Below are positions 8,872 through 18,540 of a DNA stretch of 64,000 nt, in pieces (the stretch's first letter is position 1; every line of letters starts with the position of its first letter). Below the pieces are notes generated by a model that had not been told where the DNA came from, searched no databases, and saw only the letters and a program-made list of their open reading frames with translations. The stretch is from the NCBI RefSeq assembly GCF_030563405.1, contig NZ_CP130749.1:248001-312000 (forward strand), in the 5' to 3' direction. Source of the stretch: Vibrio sp. SNU_ST1 (GTDB lineage: Bacteria; Pseudomonadota; Gammaproteobacteria; Enterobacterales; Vibrionaceae). The translations under genes were made by a program, and so were the position numbers.

Positions 8872-10470
8872 TTAATCAAATTGATTAGACGTATTCGCTT
8901 CACCCGCTGCTTTTAGTGCATTTTCACCAGCAAAGTACTCTTTGTGGTCATCACCCATGTCTGAACCAGACATGTTTTGGTGTTTAACACATGCAATACC
9001 TTGGCGGATCTCTTTACGTTGAACGTTAGCAACGTAGCCCAGCATGCCTTGGTCACCGAAGTATTCTTTTGCAAGGTTGTCGGTAGACAGTGCTGCTGTG
9101 TGGTAAGTCGGTAGAGTAATCAAGTGGTGGAAGATACCCGCTTCGCGAGATGCGTCCGCTTGGAATGTACGAATCTTCTCGTCAGCACTTGCAGACAGTT
9201 CAGTTTCATCGTATTCCGCACTCATTAGGCTTGCACGGTCGTAAGCTGATACATCTTTACCTGCTGCTGCCATTGCATCGTATGCTTGCTGACGGAAGTT
9301 TAGCGTCCAGTTAAATGATGGAGAGTTGTTGTAAACCAGTTTCGCGTTAGGGTGAACTTCACGTACGCCATCCATCATCTCTTTAATTTGACCAATGTGT
9401 GGTTTTTCAGTCTCAATCCAAAGTAGATCAGCACCTGCGTTGATTGCTTCGATACAGTCGAATACACAGCGATCTTCACCCGTACCTTCGCGGAATTGGT
9501 ATAGGCCTGAAGGCAGACGCTTAGGTCGAACTAGCTTGCCGTCGCGGTTAAAGCAAACATCACCTTCAGCCATGTCTGCAACATCAATCTCTTCAACATC
9601 TAGGTATGAGTTGTAGATGTCACCTTGGTCGCCTGGCTCTTTCACTACTGCGATTTCTTTTGTTAGACCAGCACCTTGTGAGTCGGTACGAGCAACAATG
9701 ATGCCGTTGTCGATCCCTAGTTCAAGGAAAGCGTAACGAAGTGCGCGAAGTTTCGCGTGGAAGTCAGCATGAGGAACCGTTACTTTGCCGTCTTGGTGAC
9801 CACATTGCTTCTCATCGGCTACTTGGTTTTCGATTTGTAGACAACAAGCACCCGCTTCAATCATCTGCTTAGCCATTAGGTAAGTCGCTTCTGCGTTACC
9901 GAAACCAGCATCGATATCGGCAATGATTGGTACTACGTGTGTTACGTGGTTGTCGATTTTGTCTTGGATAAGGTCTTGTTGGTTAACATCGCCCGCTTCA
10001 CGTGCCGCGTCTAGCTGACGGAATAAGCCACCTAGCTCACGAGCATCCGCTTGGCGTAGGAAGGTGTATAGCTCTTCTACTAGGCCAGCAACTGACGTTT
10101 TTTCATGCATAGATTGGTCTGGAAGTGGACCGAAGTCAGAGCGAAGTGCCGCAACCATCCAACCTGAAAGGTATAGGTAACGACGGTCTGTCTTACCATC
10201 AAAATGCTTCTTAATAGAAATCAGCTTTTGTTGGCCGATGAAACCATGCCAGCAACCCAGAGACTGAGTGTATTGAGAGCTGTCTTCGTCGTAAGCCGCC
10301 ATGTCTGCACGCATAATATCTGCCGTGTATTGCGCAATATCCAGACCTGTTTTGAATTTGTTTTGAGCTCGCATACGAGCTGCAGATTCAGGGTTGATTG
10401 CATCCCATGGAGCACCAGCAGCGCTTTTTGCAACTTCAATCTTTTCGATATCTTGTGTAATTTGCGACAT
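8872..10470 (-). CDS. aceA: Isocitrate lyase (long form)
   Basis: Isocitrate lyase splits isocitrate into glyoxylate and succinate, the first step of the glyoxylate bypass, in the cytoplasm. At 532 residues it matches the long bacterial form (as in Pseudomonas) rather than the 434-residue E. coli enzyme. The catalytic-loop motif is seen as KQCGH, with the metal/phosphate-binding stretches VPIIADIDAGFGN and ARTDSQGA around it. It is transcribed away from a LysR-type gene that starts 141 bp to the right, and the malate synthase gene follows that regulator. The start at 10470 is preceded by an AAGGAA ribosome binding site. Its setting next to the taurine cluster suggests it helps assimilate acetyl-CoA from taurine and other C2 sources (inference). 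Confidence 0.97.
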   Translation of the reverse strand: MSQITQDIEKIEVAKSAAGAPWDAINPESAARMRAQNKFKTGLDIAQYTADIMRADMAAYDEDSSQYTQSLGCWHGFIGQQKLISIKKHFDGKTDRRYLYLSGWMVAALRSDFGPLPDQSMHEKTSVAGLVEELYTFLRQADARELGGLFRQLDAAREAGDVNQQDLIQDKIDNHVTHVVPIIADIDAGFGNAEATYLMAKQMIEAGACCLQIENQVADEKQCGHQDGKVTVPHADFHAKLRALRYAFLELGIDNGIIVARTDSQGAGLTKEIAVVKEPGDQGDIYNSYLDVEEIDVADMAEGDVCFNRDGKLVRPKRLPSGLYQFREGTGEDRCVFDCIEAINAGADLLWIETEKPHIGQIKEMMDGVREVHPNAKLVYNNSPSFNWTLNFRQQAYDAMAAAGKDVSAYDRASLMSAEYDETELSASADEKIRTFQADASREAGIFHHLITLPTYHTAALSTDNLAKEYFGDQGMLGYVANVQRKEIRQGIACVKHQNMSGSDMGDDHKEYFAGENALKAAGEANTSNQFD

Positions 10471-10611
10471 AACTATTCCTTAGTTTCACGTGGACATGTT
10501 GGCCAATTTGGCGAGGTCATTTGATTTGGATTAAATCTAACCATGGACAAATAATAACCATGCATGTAATAATTTTGTTAATTTATAGTTATTATATTCG
10601 GTATTTTTCTT

Positions 10612-11565
10612 ATGAATATTTCTCGTATAGACCTCAATTTACTTGTGTATTTAGACATGTTGCTACGTGAAAGAAACGTAACGCGTGCGGCAAATCAATT
10701 GGGCATTACTCAGCCAGCCATGAGTAATGGCCTACGCCGATTGCGCGATCTGTTTGAAGATCCGCTATTGGTGAGAACCAGTGAAGGGATGGTTCCAACC
10801 GAACGAGCACATAAGTTGCAACCATTGATTCGAAACATTCTGGCGAACGTCGAAAAGACGCTTCAGCCGACCACAGAGTTTAATGCTGAAGACAGTGAGC
10901 GTGTGTTTCGTATCATGGCGAGTGACTATGCTGAGTCGACCATTATTCAGCCGCTATTGAAAAAGTTGAGTGAAATAGCACCGAAAATACGATTGGATAT
11001 CATGACACCAAGTGACGTGAGTTATCAGGATGTGGAGCAAGGCACTGTTGATATTATCATCAACCGTTTTGACGACATTCCACAGTCGTTCCACCAGATG
11101 AGCCTTTGGCATGACGGGTTTTCTTGCCTATTTAGTTGTGATAACCCGATAGCCGAGAACTTCGATATTTTGTCTTATCTAAAGGCGCAACACATCTGGG
11201 TAAGTAAGACGGGTATGGGCACGGGTGTTGGGATAAACCCAAGCGAAGCACAAAAACTCGGGTGGATTGATGAAGCACTAATGCGCATTGGTAAAACACG
11301 TAATATCACGGTGTTCACACGACACTACCTGTCGGCGATTCTCTTCGCTCAACAGAAGAACCTGATCCTGACCATCCCAACCAAAGCCGCGCAATTGCAG
11401 CGCAATAACCCTAGGCTGTTAATCAAACCCGCCCCATTCGCTATTGAACCCTTTGAGGTGAAAATGGCTTGGAGTCCATTGTTGCAAACCAATCCCGACC
11501 ATCAGTGGATGCGCCGATTGATTAAAAGTGTCGCCAATGAAATAGAGAGTGGCGTGACGGAATAA
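10612..11565 (+). CDS. LysR-family regulator, divergent from aceA
   Basis: A 317-residue LysR-type transcription factor. Residues 1-65 form the winged helix-turn-helix (DLNLLVYLDMLLRERNVTRA, then a recognition helix with ITQPAMSNGLRRLR), and the rest is the periplasmic-binding-like effector domain. The opening resembles the NodD/LeuO-like branch. It lies between and on the opposite strand from aceA, and directly upstream of glcB on the same strand, so control of the glyoxylate bypass genes is the obvious inference. LysR regulators usually bind T-N11-A sites in the divergent region, which here is 10471-10611. The effector is unknown. Confidence 0.88.
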   Translation: MNISRIDLNLLVYLDMLLRERNVTRAANQLGITQPAMSNGLRRLRDLFEDPLLVRTSEGMVPTERAHKLQPLIRNILANVEKTLQPTTEFNAEDSERVFRIMASDYAESTIIQPLLKKLSEIAPKIRLDIMTPSDVSYQDVEQGTVDIIINRFDDIPQSFHQMSLWHDGFSCLFSCDNPIAENFDILSYLKAQHIWVSKTGMGTGVGINPSEAQKLGWIDEALMRIGKTRNITVFTRHYLSAILFAQQKNLILTIPTKAAQLQRNNPRLLIKPAPFAIEPFEVKMAWSPLLQTNPDHQWMRRLIKSVANEIESGVTE

Positions 11566-11682
11566 CACAGTTTGTAGGGTATTTTTTGTATGAATATCCA
11601 GTATAACTGGCATAAATTAGCTAAATTTACGCCCGTTAAGTAAATTTATTGAGTAGCCATCAGTTAGCTTGAGAGAGATTTT

Positions 11683-13869
11683 ATGAGCAGTCGTATTCAA
11701 CAGGGAAGCTTGAACATTGATAGCACCCTCTACCAATTAATTAATGATCAGGTCATTCCTGGAACAGGCATTGTCGCTGAAGACTTTTGGCAATCTTTTG
11801 CAACCATCCTTGAAGATTTGGCTCCAAAGAACCGCGCATTGCTTATCAAGCGTGACGATCTTCAACATCAAATTGACGTTTGGCACCAAGAGCGTGCTGG
11901 ACAAACGCTAGATGCGGCAGAGTACAAACAATTCTTACAGCAGATTGGCTACTTAGTCGCTGAGGGCGAAGACTTTCAAGTCACCACCGCAAGCGTTGAG
12001 CCTGAAATTGCAACACAAGCGGGCCCGCAGCTTGTTGTACCTATTATGAATGCACGTTTTGCACTTAACGCGGCTAATGCGCGTTGGGGCAGTTTATACG
12101 ATGCGCTTTACGGCACCGATGTCATCAGCGAAAGTGATGGTGCAGAAAAGGGTGGAAGCTTTAATCCTGTACGTGGCGCTAAAGTAGTGAGCTACGCTCG
12201 AGGTTTCCTTGATGATGCTGCACCTCTCAACGGTGTCTCTCATAAAGACGTGACCAAATACAGCATCAGCAACGTCAGCATTGGTAATACACTAACAGCG
12301 ACCTTAGACAATGGCGAAGAAGTCACTCTAATCGATCGCAACCAGTTCATTGGTTACCAGGGTGATGCAAGTGCACCTTCAAGCATTCTGCTTAAGCACA
12401 ATAATCTCCATATCGAAATTCAAATTGACCCGAGCGCGCCAATTGGCAGCGTTGATGTGGCTGGTATTAAAGATGTGCTGGTGGAATCGGCTCTCACCAC
12501 CATTATGGATTGCGAAGACTCAGTAGCTGCGGTTGATGGTGAAGATAAAGCTCTGGCTTATCGTAACTGGTTAGGTTTGATGAAGGGTGACCTACAAGAG
12601 TCGCTAGAGAAAAACGGCAAAACCATTGTTCGTAATTTGAACCCAGATCGTCAATACACCAGTGTGACGGGAGGCGAGATCTCGCTGAAAGGTCGCAGCA
12701 TGTTGTTCATCCGCAACGTGGGCCACCTGATGACCAACCCTGCTATTATTGATGCTGACGGTAACGAAGTACCTGAAGGCATTATGGATGGCATGATCAC
12801 TTCGCTAATCGCGATGCATGATTTAAAAGGCAACAGCGCGTACCAAAACTCGACCGCGAACAGTATCAATATAGTTAAACCTAAGATGCATGGTCCTGAA
12901 GAAGTCGCCTTCACCAATGAACTGTTTGGTCGCATTGAAGATGCGTTAGGCCTAGAGCGATTCACGATCAAAGTCGGCATCATGGACGAAGAGCGCCGTA
13001 CTTCAGTCAACCTAAAAGAATGTATTCGCGCCGCCAAAGACCGTGTCGTGTTTATCAACACCGGCTTCTTAGACCGAACCGGAGATGAAATTCACACCAG
13101 TATGGAAGCTGGGCCATTTGCGCCTAAAACACAGCTGAAAACCATGACTTGGATTGGCGCATACGAAGATCAGAATGTTGATCTTGGCTTAGCTTGTGGC
13201 CTGCAAGGTAAAGCCCAGATTGGTAAAGGTATGTGGCCAGAGCCAGACAATATGGCGAAGATGATGGACGCGAAAATCGGACACCCACAAGCAGGTGCAA
13301 ATACCGCTTGGGTTCCTTCTCCAACGGCAGCAACTTTGCATGCGCTCCACTATCACAAAGTGAGTGTACCGAGCCGTCAGAAAGAGCTTCGTGAGCGTGT
13401 GAGAGCAAATGTCGACGATATTCTAACTATCCCGCTATTAGGTAATCAAAAGCTGACGGCTAAAGATATCCAAAATGAATTGGACAACAATACTCAAGGA
13501 ATTCTTGGTTACGTAGTTCGTTGGATTGACCAAGGAGTCGGTTGTTCGAAAGTGCCAGATATTAACGATGTAGGGCTAATGGAAGACCGCGCGACATTGC
13601 GTATTTCGAGCCAACACATTGCCAACTGGTTACGCCACGGCATTTGCGATGAAGCCCAAGTAATGAAAACCATGAAACGTATGGCGGCAGTGGTTGATGA
13701 GCAAAATGCAAGGGATCCAAGCTACCAAAATATGGCGCCAGATTTTGAAAACAGCATTGCATTCTCAGCGGCTTGTCAGCTGGTATTTGAAGGCTGTGCT
13801 CAGCCGAGTGGTTATACCGAGCCAGTGTTGCATGCTATGCGACTGAAGCTGAAAGGAACTGCACAATAA
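11683..13869 (+). CDS. glcB: Malate synthase G
   Basis: Malate synthase G condenses glyoxylate with acetyl-CoA to give malate and CoA, completing the glyoxylate bypass. The 728-residue length is typical of isoform G (monomeric, about 720-730 residues). Visible blocks are the N-terminal clasp (1-110), the first barrel segment ([20 protein letters not shown], 116-135), the inserted beta domain (about 140-265), then the barrel again with [17 protein letters not shown] (272-289) and the C-terminal plug domain. It follows the LysR gene by 117 bp with its own GAGAGA ribosome binding site and ends in a strong terminator. A separate gene at 31108-31680 encodes a protein that aligns with residues 186-304 of this enzyme. 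Confidence 0.97.
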   Translation: MSSRIQQGSLNIDSTLYQLINDQVIPGTGIVAEDFWQSFATILEDLAPKNRALLIKRDDLQHQIDVWHQERAGQTLDAAEYKQFLQQIGYLVAEGEDFQVTTASVEPEIATQAGPQLVVPIMNARFALNAANARWGSLYDALYGTDVISESDGAEKGGSFNPVRGAKVVSYARGFLDDAAPLNGVSHKDVTKYSISNVSIGNTLTATLDNGEEVTLIDRNQFIGYQGDASAPSSILLKHNNLHIEIQIDPSAPIGSVDVAGIKDVLVESALTTIMDCEDSVAAVDGEDKALAYRNWLGLMKGDLQESLEKNGKTIVRNLNPDRQYTSVTGGEISLKGRSMLFIRNVGHLMTNPAIIDADGNEVPEGIMDGMITSLIAMHDLKGNSAYQNSTANSINIVKPKMHGPEEVAFTNELFGRIEDALGLERFTIKVGIMDEERRTSVNLKECIRAAKDRVVFINTGFLDRTGDEIHTSMEAGPFAPKTQLKTMTWIGAYEDQNVDLGLACGLQGKAQIGKGMWPEPDNMAKMMDAKIGHPQAGANTAWVPSPTAATLHALHYHKVSVPSRQKELRERVRANVDDILTIPLLGNQKLTAKDIQNELDNNTQGILGYVVRWIDQGVGCSKVPDINDVGLMEDRATLRISSQHIANWLRHGICDEAQVMKTMKRMAAVVDEQNARDPSYQNMAPDFENSIAFSAACQLVFEGCAQPSGYTEPVLHAMRLKLKGTAQ

Positions 13870-13913
13870 ATAATAAGAAAAGAAGTACCCCTATTTGAAC
13901 CGAGCCCAAGGTG

Positions 13914-13940
13914 CCGCGCTAATTTAGCGCGGTTTTTTTT
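13914..13940 (+). terminator. Rho-independent terminator of glcB
   Basis: A GC-rich 9-bp inverted repeat (ccgcgctaa / ttagcgcgg) is followed by eight T residues, 45 bp after the glcB stop codon. Confidence 0.93.
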
Positions 13941-14063
13941 GGCGTTTTTTGGTGTGTGGTGGGAAGCTCAGAAGAGAGGTGTTAGTTGGGTTATTCGATG
14001 TTTAAGCTTATTGATGTCTAAGAGTTAGGCTTAATTACGACTAAACCTAATTACTTTCGAAAC

Positions 14064-15491
14064 CTAGTTACTACCAAAACACAGATACTTGATATCCATG
14101 TACTCATCGATGCCTTCTTTTGCGCCTTCGCGGCCAATCCCTGATTGCTTAACCCCGCCGAAAGGTGCGACTTCAGTCGAGATCATACCGTCATTAATAC
14201 CGACCATGCCGTATTCAAGAGCTTCTGCTACCTGCCATACGCGGTGAATATTCTGGCTGTAGAAGTAAGACGCCAAACCGTAAATGGTGTCGTTGGCCAT
14301 CTCGATAAGTTCTTCATCAGTCTCGAATTTCATTACAGGCGCGACTGGGCCGAAGATCTCTTGTTGGACGATGTCCATGCTGTGTTTTACATCTTTAAGG
14401 ACCACAGGCTGAATGAACAATCCATCAAGCGTTTGAGTTGGCGATACGGGGTTAGCACCTTGCTCAATGGCTCGGTCAATCAAACCTTGAATGTTTTGTT
14501 TCGCCCTTTCACTGATGACTGGGCCGATAGTGACACCTTCATCTAATCCGTTGCCAATCTTAAGCTGCTGAACGGCTTGGTCGAATTTTGCTACAAACTC
14601 GTCATGCACCTTGCTATGAACGTAGAAACGGTTCGCACAAACACAGGTTTGGCCTGCATTACGGAATTTTGAAGCCATTGCGCCTTGAACCGCAGCGTCG
14701 ATATCCGCATCGTCAAACACGATAAACGGTGCGTTGCCGCCCAGTTCCATTGAAGTGCGCTTAATACCTTTCGCAGCTTGTGCCATCAAAATACTGCCGA
14801 CTCGGGTAGAACCAGTAAAAGAGATCTTTTTGATCAGAGGGTGTGATGTGAAAAGCTCACCAATCTGTTCTGGGCTATCACCCAGCACGACTTGAAGTAG
14901 ATCTTTAGGAATGCCTGCTTGGTAAGCCAATTCAACCACAGCAAACGCAGAAAGCGGCGTCTCGTCTGAGGGCTTCACAATAAAACTACAGCCAGCAGCT
15001 AGAGCGGGTGCTGCTTTGCGAGTGATCATCGCAATCGGAAAGTTCCATGGCGTAATAGCACACGCCACCCCAATTGGCTGCTTAATAGTCACCAAGCGTT
15101 TGCCTGCGGCGGTACTAGGAATGGAATCACCATAAGTGCGCTTCGCTTCTTCTGCAAACCATTCAATAAAGCTTGCACCATAAACCACTTCGCCCGTAGC
15201 TTCTGCTAACGGCTTACCTTGTTCAATGGTCATTAGACGAGCAAGATCCTCTTTGTTTTCAAGGATCAGTTGATGCCAACCACTTAGCAATGCAGCACGA
15301 GACTTAGCGGGAATTTTTGCCCACTCTTTCTGCGCAACATGAGCTCGCTTGATAGCGCTATCTAACTCCGCCTCCGATAAGATTGGCGCATGCCCAATAA
15401 GCTCACCCGTTGCTGGGTTTTTGACTGCAACTGCGTTGTTCGCTTCTGTCACCATAAAAGAGAGTAAGTGCTGGTTCTTAATGTTTAGCAT
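14064..15491 (-). CDS. gabD: NAD(P)-dependent aldehyde dehydrogenase, succinate-semialdehyde type
   Basis: A 475-residue aldehyde dehydrogenase close to succinate-semialdehyde dehydrogenases. The NAD site and general base are seen in SFTGSTRVG and MELGGNAPFIVFDDADID; the nucleophilic Cys is in NAGQTCVCANRFYV; the C-terminal PFGGVKQSGIGREG block matches the family. GabD oxidises succinate semialdehyde to succinate, but class members take many aldehydes. No gabT aminotransferase or gabP permease is nearby. Instead it lies between malate synthase and the IclR regulator at the edge of the taurine cluster, so a role with an aldehyde of that pathway is possible (inference). The N-terminus has about 15 residues before the usual NPATGE opening; a later start is possible. 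Confidence 0.85.
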   Translation of the reverse strand: MLNIKNQHLLSFMVTEANNAVAVKNPATGELIGHAPILSEAELDSAIKRAHVAQKEWAKIPAKSRAALLSGWHQLILENKEDLARLMTIEQGKPLAEATGEVVYGASFIEWFAEEAKRTYGDSIPSTAAGKRLVTIKQPIGVACAITPWNFPIAMITRKAAPALAAGCSFIVKPSDETPLSAFAVVELAYQAGIPKDLLQVVLGDSPEQIGELFTSHPLIKKISFTGSTRVGSILMAQAAKGIKRTSMELGGNAPFIVFDDADIDAAVQGAMASKFRNAGQTCVCANRFYVHSKVHDEFVAKFDQAVQQLKIGNGLDEGVTIGPVISERAKQNIQGLIDRAIEQGANPVSPTQTLDGLFIQPVVLKDVKHSMDIVQQEIFGPVAPVMKFETDEELIEMANDTIYGLASYFYSQNIHRVWQVAEALEYGMVGINDGMISTEVAPFGGVKQSGIGREGAKEGIDEYMDIKYLCFGSN

Positions 15492-15559
15492 CGTGATTCC
15501 TTTGTTGTGATTACTTTAGACGTGTTGCTTACTGTGCGGGTTGGCGAGTGTTCAAATGA

Positions 15560-15586
15560 CTTCGACCAAATGTTCAGTGGTCGAAG
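15560..15586. promoter_or_regulatory. Inverted repeat upstream of the aldehyde dehydrogenase gene
   Basis: A perfect 9-bp inverted repeat (cttcgacca / tggtcgaag) with a 9-nt spacer, 69 bp before the dehydrogenase start and 53 bp after the end of the IclR gene. There is no T run on either strand, so an operator is more likely than a terminator. Which regulator binds is unknown. Confidence 0.45.
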
Positions 15587-15639
15587 GACATTGATGTTGA
15601 TTCGCTAATTTTGGTCATTCTCTGGGATAAATCTTCTCA

Positions 15640-16422
15640 CTAGCCCCAGTTATCAGACTCTATCTTCGCGAGCGCTTTAGCTGCTTTTTGAAGAGCTGGC
15701 AGAAACTTGATCGCTTCGTCTGGTTTTACTCGAATCACAGGGGCTTGTATTGCTAAGCCGAGATTGGATTGGCCAGTAGAAGACGGTATCAATACGGCGA
15801 TACAGACCAACCCCGGTAAGAACTCTTCATCATCAATGGCAAAACCTTGGATCTTCGCTTCTTCGATGTCTTTCTCTAATGCCGAATAGTCGGTAATGGT
15901 TTTCACGGTGTATTGAGTGAGTGGCACGTTTTCGATCAGTCTTCTGCGCTGTGATTTCGACATGTGCGCCAAAAACAGTTTGCCTGTTGCCGAGCAATGC
16001 ACGGGCACGCGAGAGCCGGGTTGCAAATGGAAGCGAAGTGGCGCTTCGGTTTCCGCTCGGTCAAGGTAGATGATCTCACCGCTCGACAGTGCTGTTAGGT
16101 TGCAGCTCTCGCCGACTTCTGCTCGAAGGTTTTCAAGAATAGTGCGTCGTGCACTGTGCATGGTGCTATTGAACAGCAGGTTTTCAGCAAGTTTTCGTAG
16201 TCGAATGCCAGAGCTGTAATGCTTTTCGTCACCATCTCTTTGAATGATGCCCGCGGCTTCCAATTGTTGCAGCATGCGGTGCAGAGTTGGTTTCGGTAGT
16301 CCGGTTTCTTCGACGAGCCCTTGAAGAGAAATAAACTCATCTTTTTGCGCTATCACCTCTAATAGTGCAAAAAGTCGGAGAGTGGGTGTATCTCCTTGAA
16401 CTTGTGGTGTTTCTGTTTGCAT
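15640..16422 (-). CDS. IclR-family transcriptional regulator of the taurine region
   Basis: An IclR-type regulator: an N-terminal winged helix (TPTLRLFALLEVIA... with recognition helix LPKPTLHRMLQQLE) followed by the GAF-like effector domain (residues about 90-255, with RFHLQPGSRVPVHCSATGK and the DDEE region). It is divergent from pta and shares that promoter region, and the aldehyde dehydrogenase lies downstream on the same strand. Taurine clusters in other bacteria commonly use TauR, a GntR/MocR-type protein; none is seen in this window, so this IclR protein is the best candidate to control pta, xsc and the tau genes (inference). The ATG at 16422 has AAGGA 11 bases upstream; starts at 16434 and 16467 are also possible. 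Confidence 0.85.
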   Translation of the reverse strand: MQTETPQVQGDTPTLRLFALLEVIAQKDEFISLQGLVEETGLPKPTLHRMLQQLEAAGIIQRDGDEKHYSSGIRLRKLAENLLFNSTMHSARRTILENLRAEVGESCNLTALSSGEIIYLDRAETEAPLRFHLQPGSRVPVHCSATGKLFLAHMSKSQRRRLIENVPLTQYTVKTITDYSALEKDIEEAKIQGFAIDDEEFLPGLVCIAVLIPSSTGQSNLGLAIQAPVIRVKPDEAIKFLPALQKAAKALAKIESDNWG

Positions 16423-16543
16423 ACAGTGATTCATCCTTGCGATATGTCTATGTATAAGAGTGTACATACCAAATTAAAAATCTTCAATTATCTGAATAAA
16501 ATTTGACCTTTTTTATTATTTCAATAATATAAATATAAATTAT

Positions 16544-16552
16544 GGAACAATT
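16544..16552. promoter_or_regulatory. Candidate operator ggaacaatt between iclR and pta
   Basis: The 9-mer ggaacaatt lies 25 bp before the pta start. Its reverse complement aattgttcc recurs in the xsc promoter region (21386-21394), where it extends into a palindrome, and a looser copy (ggattgttccggat) lies before the FRG-like gene near 23653. A shared IclR operator is inferred. Confidence 0.35.
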
Positions 16553-16576
16553 AATCTCAATAAATGGAATTTTAGG

Positions 16577-17656
16577 ATGAAGGCGATTGAACGGATTATT
16601 GACAAGGCTCACTTAGATCGTAAGCGAGTGGTTTTGAGCGAAGCAGAAGACCTTCGTGTACTCAAAGCGGCGCGATTGGCGATAGATAAACAGCTCGCTT
16701 ACATCACGCTGGTCGGTGATGAAAAGGCGATTATCGAAGCAGCGCAGTTGAACCACATTAATCTCGCGGGCATTCACATTGTTTCACCTGAGGTATCTGC
16801 ACTTAAAGAAGTGTTAGCCGAGCGGCTTCATCAGTTAAGGAAAGCCAAAGGCATGTCGTACGACGATGCTTTAGAAATGGTCAAAGACCCACTGATTTTT
16901 GCCAACTTGATGGTAAGAGAAGGACTAGTTGACGGCACAGTAAATGGCGCGGTTTATACAACGTCAGATGTGGTGCGAGCTGCGCTGCAGATCATCGGGC
17001 CAGCACCAGACAGTGAATTGGTATCGAGCTTCTTTCTGATGATGTTGTGCGAGCCTTTCCATAATCTTAAAGGCGGCATGATTTTCAGTGATTGTGGTTT
17101 GGTGATTAACCCTAATGAAACCGAGCTTGCATCGATTGCGGTGGCCGCATCAAACAGTGCTCAAACGCTGCTTATGGAAGAACCTAAGGTGGCAATGTTG
17201 TCATTTTCTACCAACGGTAGCGCTAAACACGAATCGGTTGATAAGGTTCGCAATGCCGCTCAGTTAGTGAAACAGCGTTGTCCCGGAATAGCCGTCGATC
17301 AGGACGTTCAACTCGATGCTGCGATTGTCACTGAAATAGCCGCGAAAAAGTTGCCCGACTCAGAAGTGAAAGGTCAATCTAACGTGTTGATATTCCCAAA
17401 TTTAGAAGCGGGGAACATAGGCTATAAACTTGCAGAAAGGTTAGGTGGCGCGGTCGCGATTGGTCCTTTGCTACAAGGGCTGAATCAGCCCGCCAATGAC
17501 TTGTCCAGAGGGTGTAGCGCCGAAGATATCTTTAACGTAATTGCGGTGACCGCCGTACAAGCGCAGCAAGGGAAAGTGTCTAACTCTAAGGCTGATACTG
17601 AAGCTGCTGCTGATTCTGAAAAAAGCGAAGAGCCGACATTTGATTTTAGATACTAA
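16577..17656 (+). CDS. pta: Phosphate acetyltransferase (short form)
   Basis: Phosphotransacetylase converts acetyl phosphate and CoA to acetyl-CoA and phosphate. This 359-residue protein is the short, catalytic-domain-only form, lacking the N-terminal P-loop and DRTGG domains of the 710-residue housekeeping Pta. Family blocks seen include RVVLSEAEDLRVLKAA, the GLVDGTVNGAVYTT region, MLSFSTNGSAKHESVDKV and FPNLEAGNIGYKLAERLGG. Such short Pta enzymes accompany xsc in sulfonate degraders and use the acetyl phosphate that Xsc makes. The acidic C-terminal tail of about 25 residues is unusual. It is divergent from the IclR regulator and followed 66 bp later by the TSUP exporter gene on the same strand, probably as one operon. 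Confidence 0.93.
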   Translation: MKAIERIIDKAHLDRKRVVLSEAEDLRVLKAARLAIDKQLAYITLVGDEKAIIEAAQLNHINLAGIHIVSPEVSALKEVLAERLHQLRKAKGMSYDDALEMVKDPLIFANLMVREGLVDGTVNGAVYTTSDVVRAALQIIGPAPDSELVSSFFLMMLCEPFHNLKGGMIFSDCGLVINPNETELASIAVAASNSAQTLLMEEPKVAMLSFSTNGSAKHESVDKVRNAAQLVKQRCPGIAVDQDVQLDAAIVTEIAAKKLPDSEVKGQSNVLIFPNLEAGNIGYKLAERLGGAVAIGPLLQGLNQPANDLSRGCSAEDIFNVIAVTAVQAQQGKVSNSKADTEAAADSEKSEEPTFDFRY

Positions 17657-17722
17657 AATCTAGCTCGTGAAGCTGGTATTCACATTGAAACCAACCCCAA
17701 AACAATTTAATTAGGACTGCTA

Positions 17723-18490
17723 ATGGAGTTACCTGTTTTACTCGCCATTCTTGCCATTATTGCGGTCGGCACCTACTTCCAAACTGTCACGGGTTTTGGC
17801 CTCGGTATCATCGTGATTGGTTTGACGGTCAGCCTTAATTTGGTTTCTTTACCCGTTATAGCCGCTGTGGTCAGTATTGTGACCTTGTTCAATTGCTTGG
17901 TCGCTTTGATGGGTAAACCATTACTTGGGGAGCTCAAGATTCTGGTGGTGTTAGTCATCGGTATTATCCCCGGCGTGTCACTTGGTGTGTTTTTACTGGA
18001 CGAGTTGAGCGATTCGGCAACGCATATTCTCCGAGGACTATTGGGTGCGATGGTGCTATTCGCAGGTTTGAGTTTTATGTTCAAACCTAAAACCAGAAAA
18101 GAGCGCTCGGCAACTGTATCGTTTTTGTTATCTGGTTTTAGCTCTGGGCTAGCGGGAGGGTTGTTTGGCATGGCGGGTCCACCGATTGTTTACCACCTCT
18201 ATCGGCAGCCTTTTACGCTCGATCTGGTGCGAAGCACACTGCTGATGGTGTTCGCTTGTACCTCTATGTCTCGTACTGTGAATGTCTACGCTGCAGGCGA
18301 TATGGAACAGAGCATACTGTGGTTATCCGCTATTGCTGTTCCTTTGGTTGCACTTGTCACTATGTTTGCTCGGCGCTTCCCACCGCCGTTGTCGAATGAT
18401 CAACTCAGAAAGTTGGTGTTTATTGTGTTGATGTTGATTGGTGGGTATTTAATGGCTGTCTCTGCATGGTCGTTGCTTGGCTCTTCCTAA
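17723..18490 (+). CDS. TSUP-family anion exporter (TauE/SafE type)
   Basis: A 255-residue inner-membrane protein with about eight hydrophobic segments in two repeated halves, the TauE/SafE (TSUP) plan. The repeated family patterns are seen near the start (QTVTGFGLGIIVIG) and at the middle (FSSGLAGGLFGMAGPPIVYH). Members are proposed to export sulfite, sulfate or sulfoacetate. Directly downstream of pta and in the same region as xsc, which releases sulfite, it is the expected outlet for that ion (inference from context). It converges on the CobT-like gene across a short hairpin. Confidence 0.87.
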   Translation: MELPVLLAILAIIAVGTYFQTVTGFGLGIIVIGLTVSLNLVSLPVIAAVVSIVTLFNCLVALMGKPLLGELKILVVLVIGIIPGVSLGVFLLDELSDSATHILRGLLGAMVLFAGLSFMFKPKTRKERSATVSFLLSGFSSGLAGGLFGMAGPPIVYHLYRQPFTLDLVRSTLLMVFACTSMSRTVNVYAAGDMEQSILWLSAIAVPLVALVTMFARRFPPPLSNDQLRKLVFIVLMLIGGYLMAVSAWSLLGSS

Positions 18491-18508
18491 ACCATTCTCG
18501 ACAAAGGA

Positions 18509-18527
18509 GGCTAGTGATTCACTAGCC
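18509..18527. terminator. Hairpin between convergent genes
   Basis: A 9-bp perfect inverted repeat (ggctagtga / tcactagcc) around one base, centred between the stops of the TSUP and CobT-like genes. The T run on the plus side is broken (aagcctttctg), so termination is probably moderate. Confidence 0.6.
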
Positions 18528-18540
18528 TAAGCCTTTCTGT

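Noticed and set aside
12651..13061. A 136-codon open frame on the minus strand inside glcB
   Set aside because: It lies entirely antisense to a well-conserved enzyme and shows no protein-like pattern or start site.
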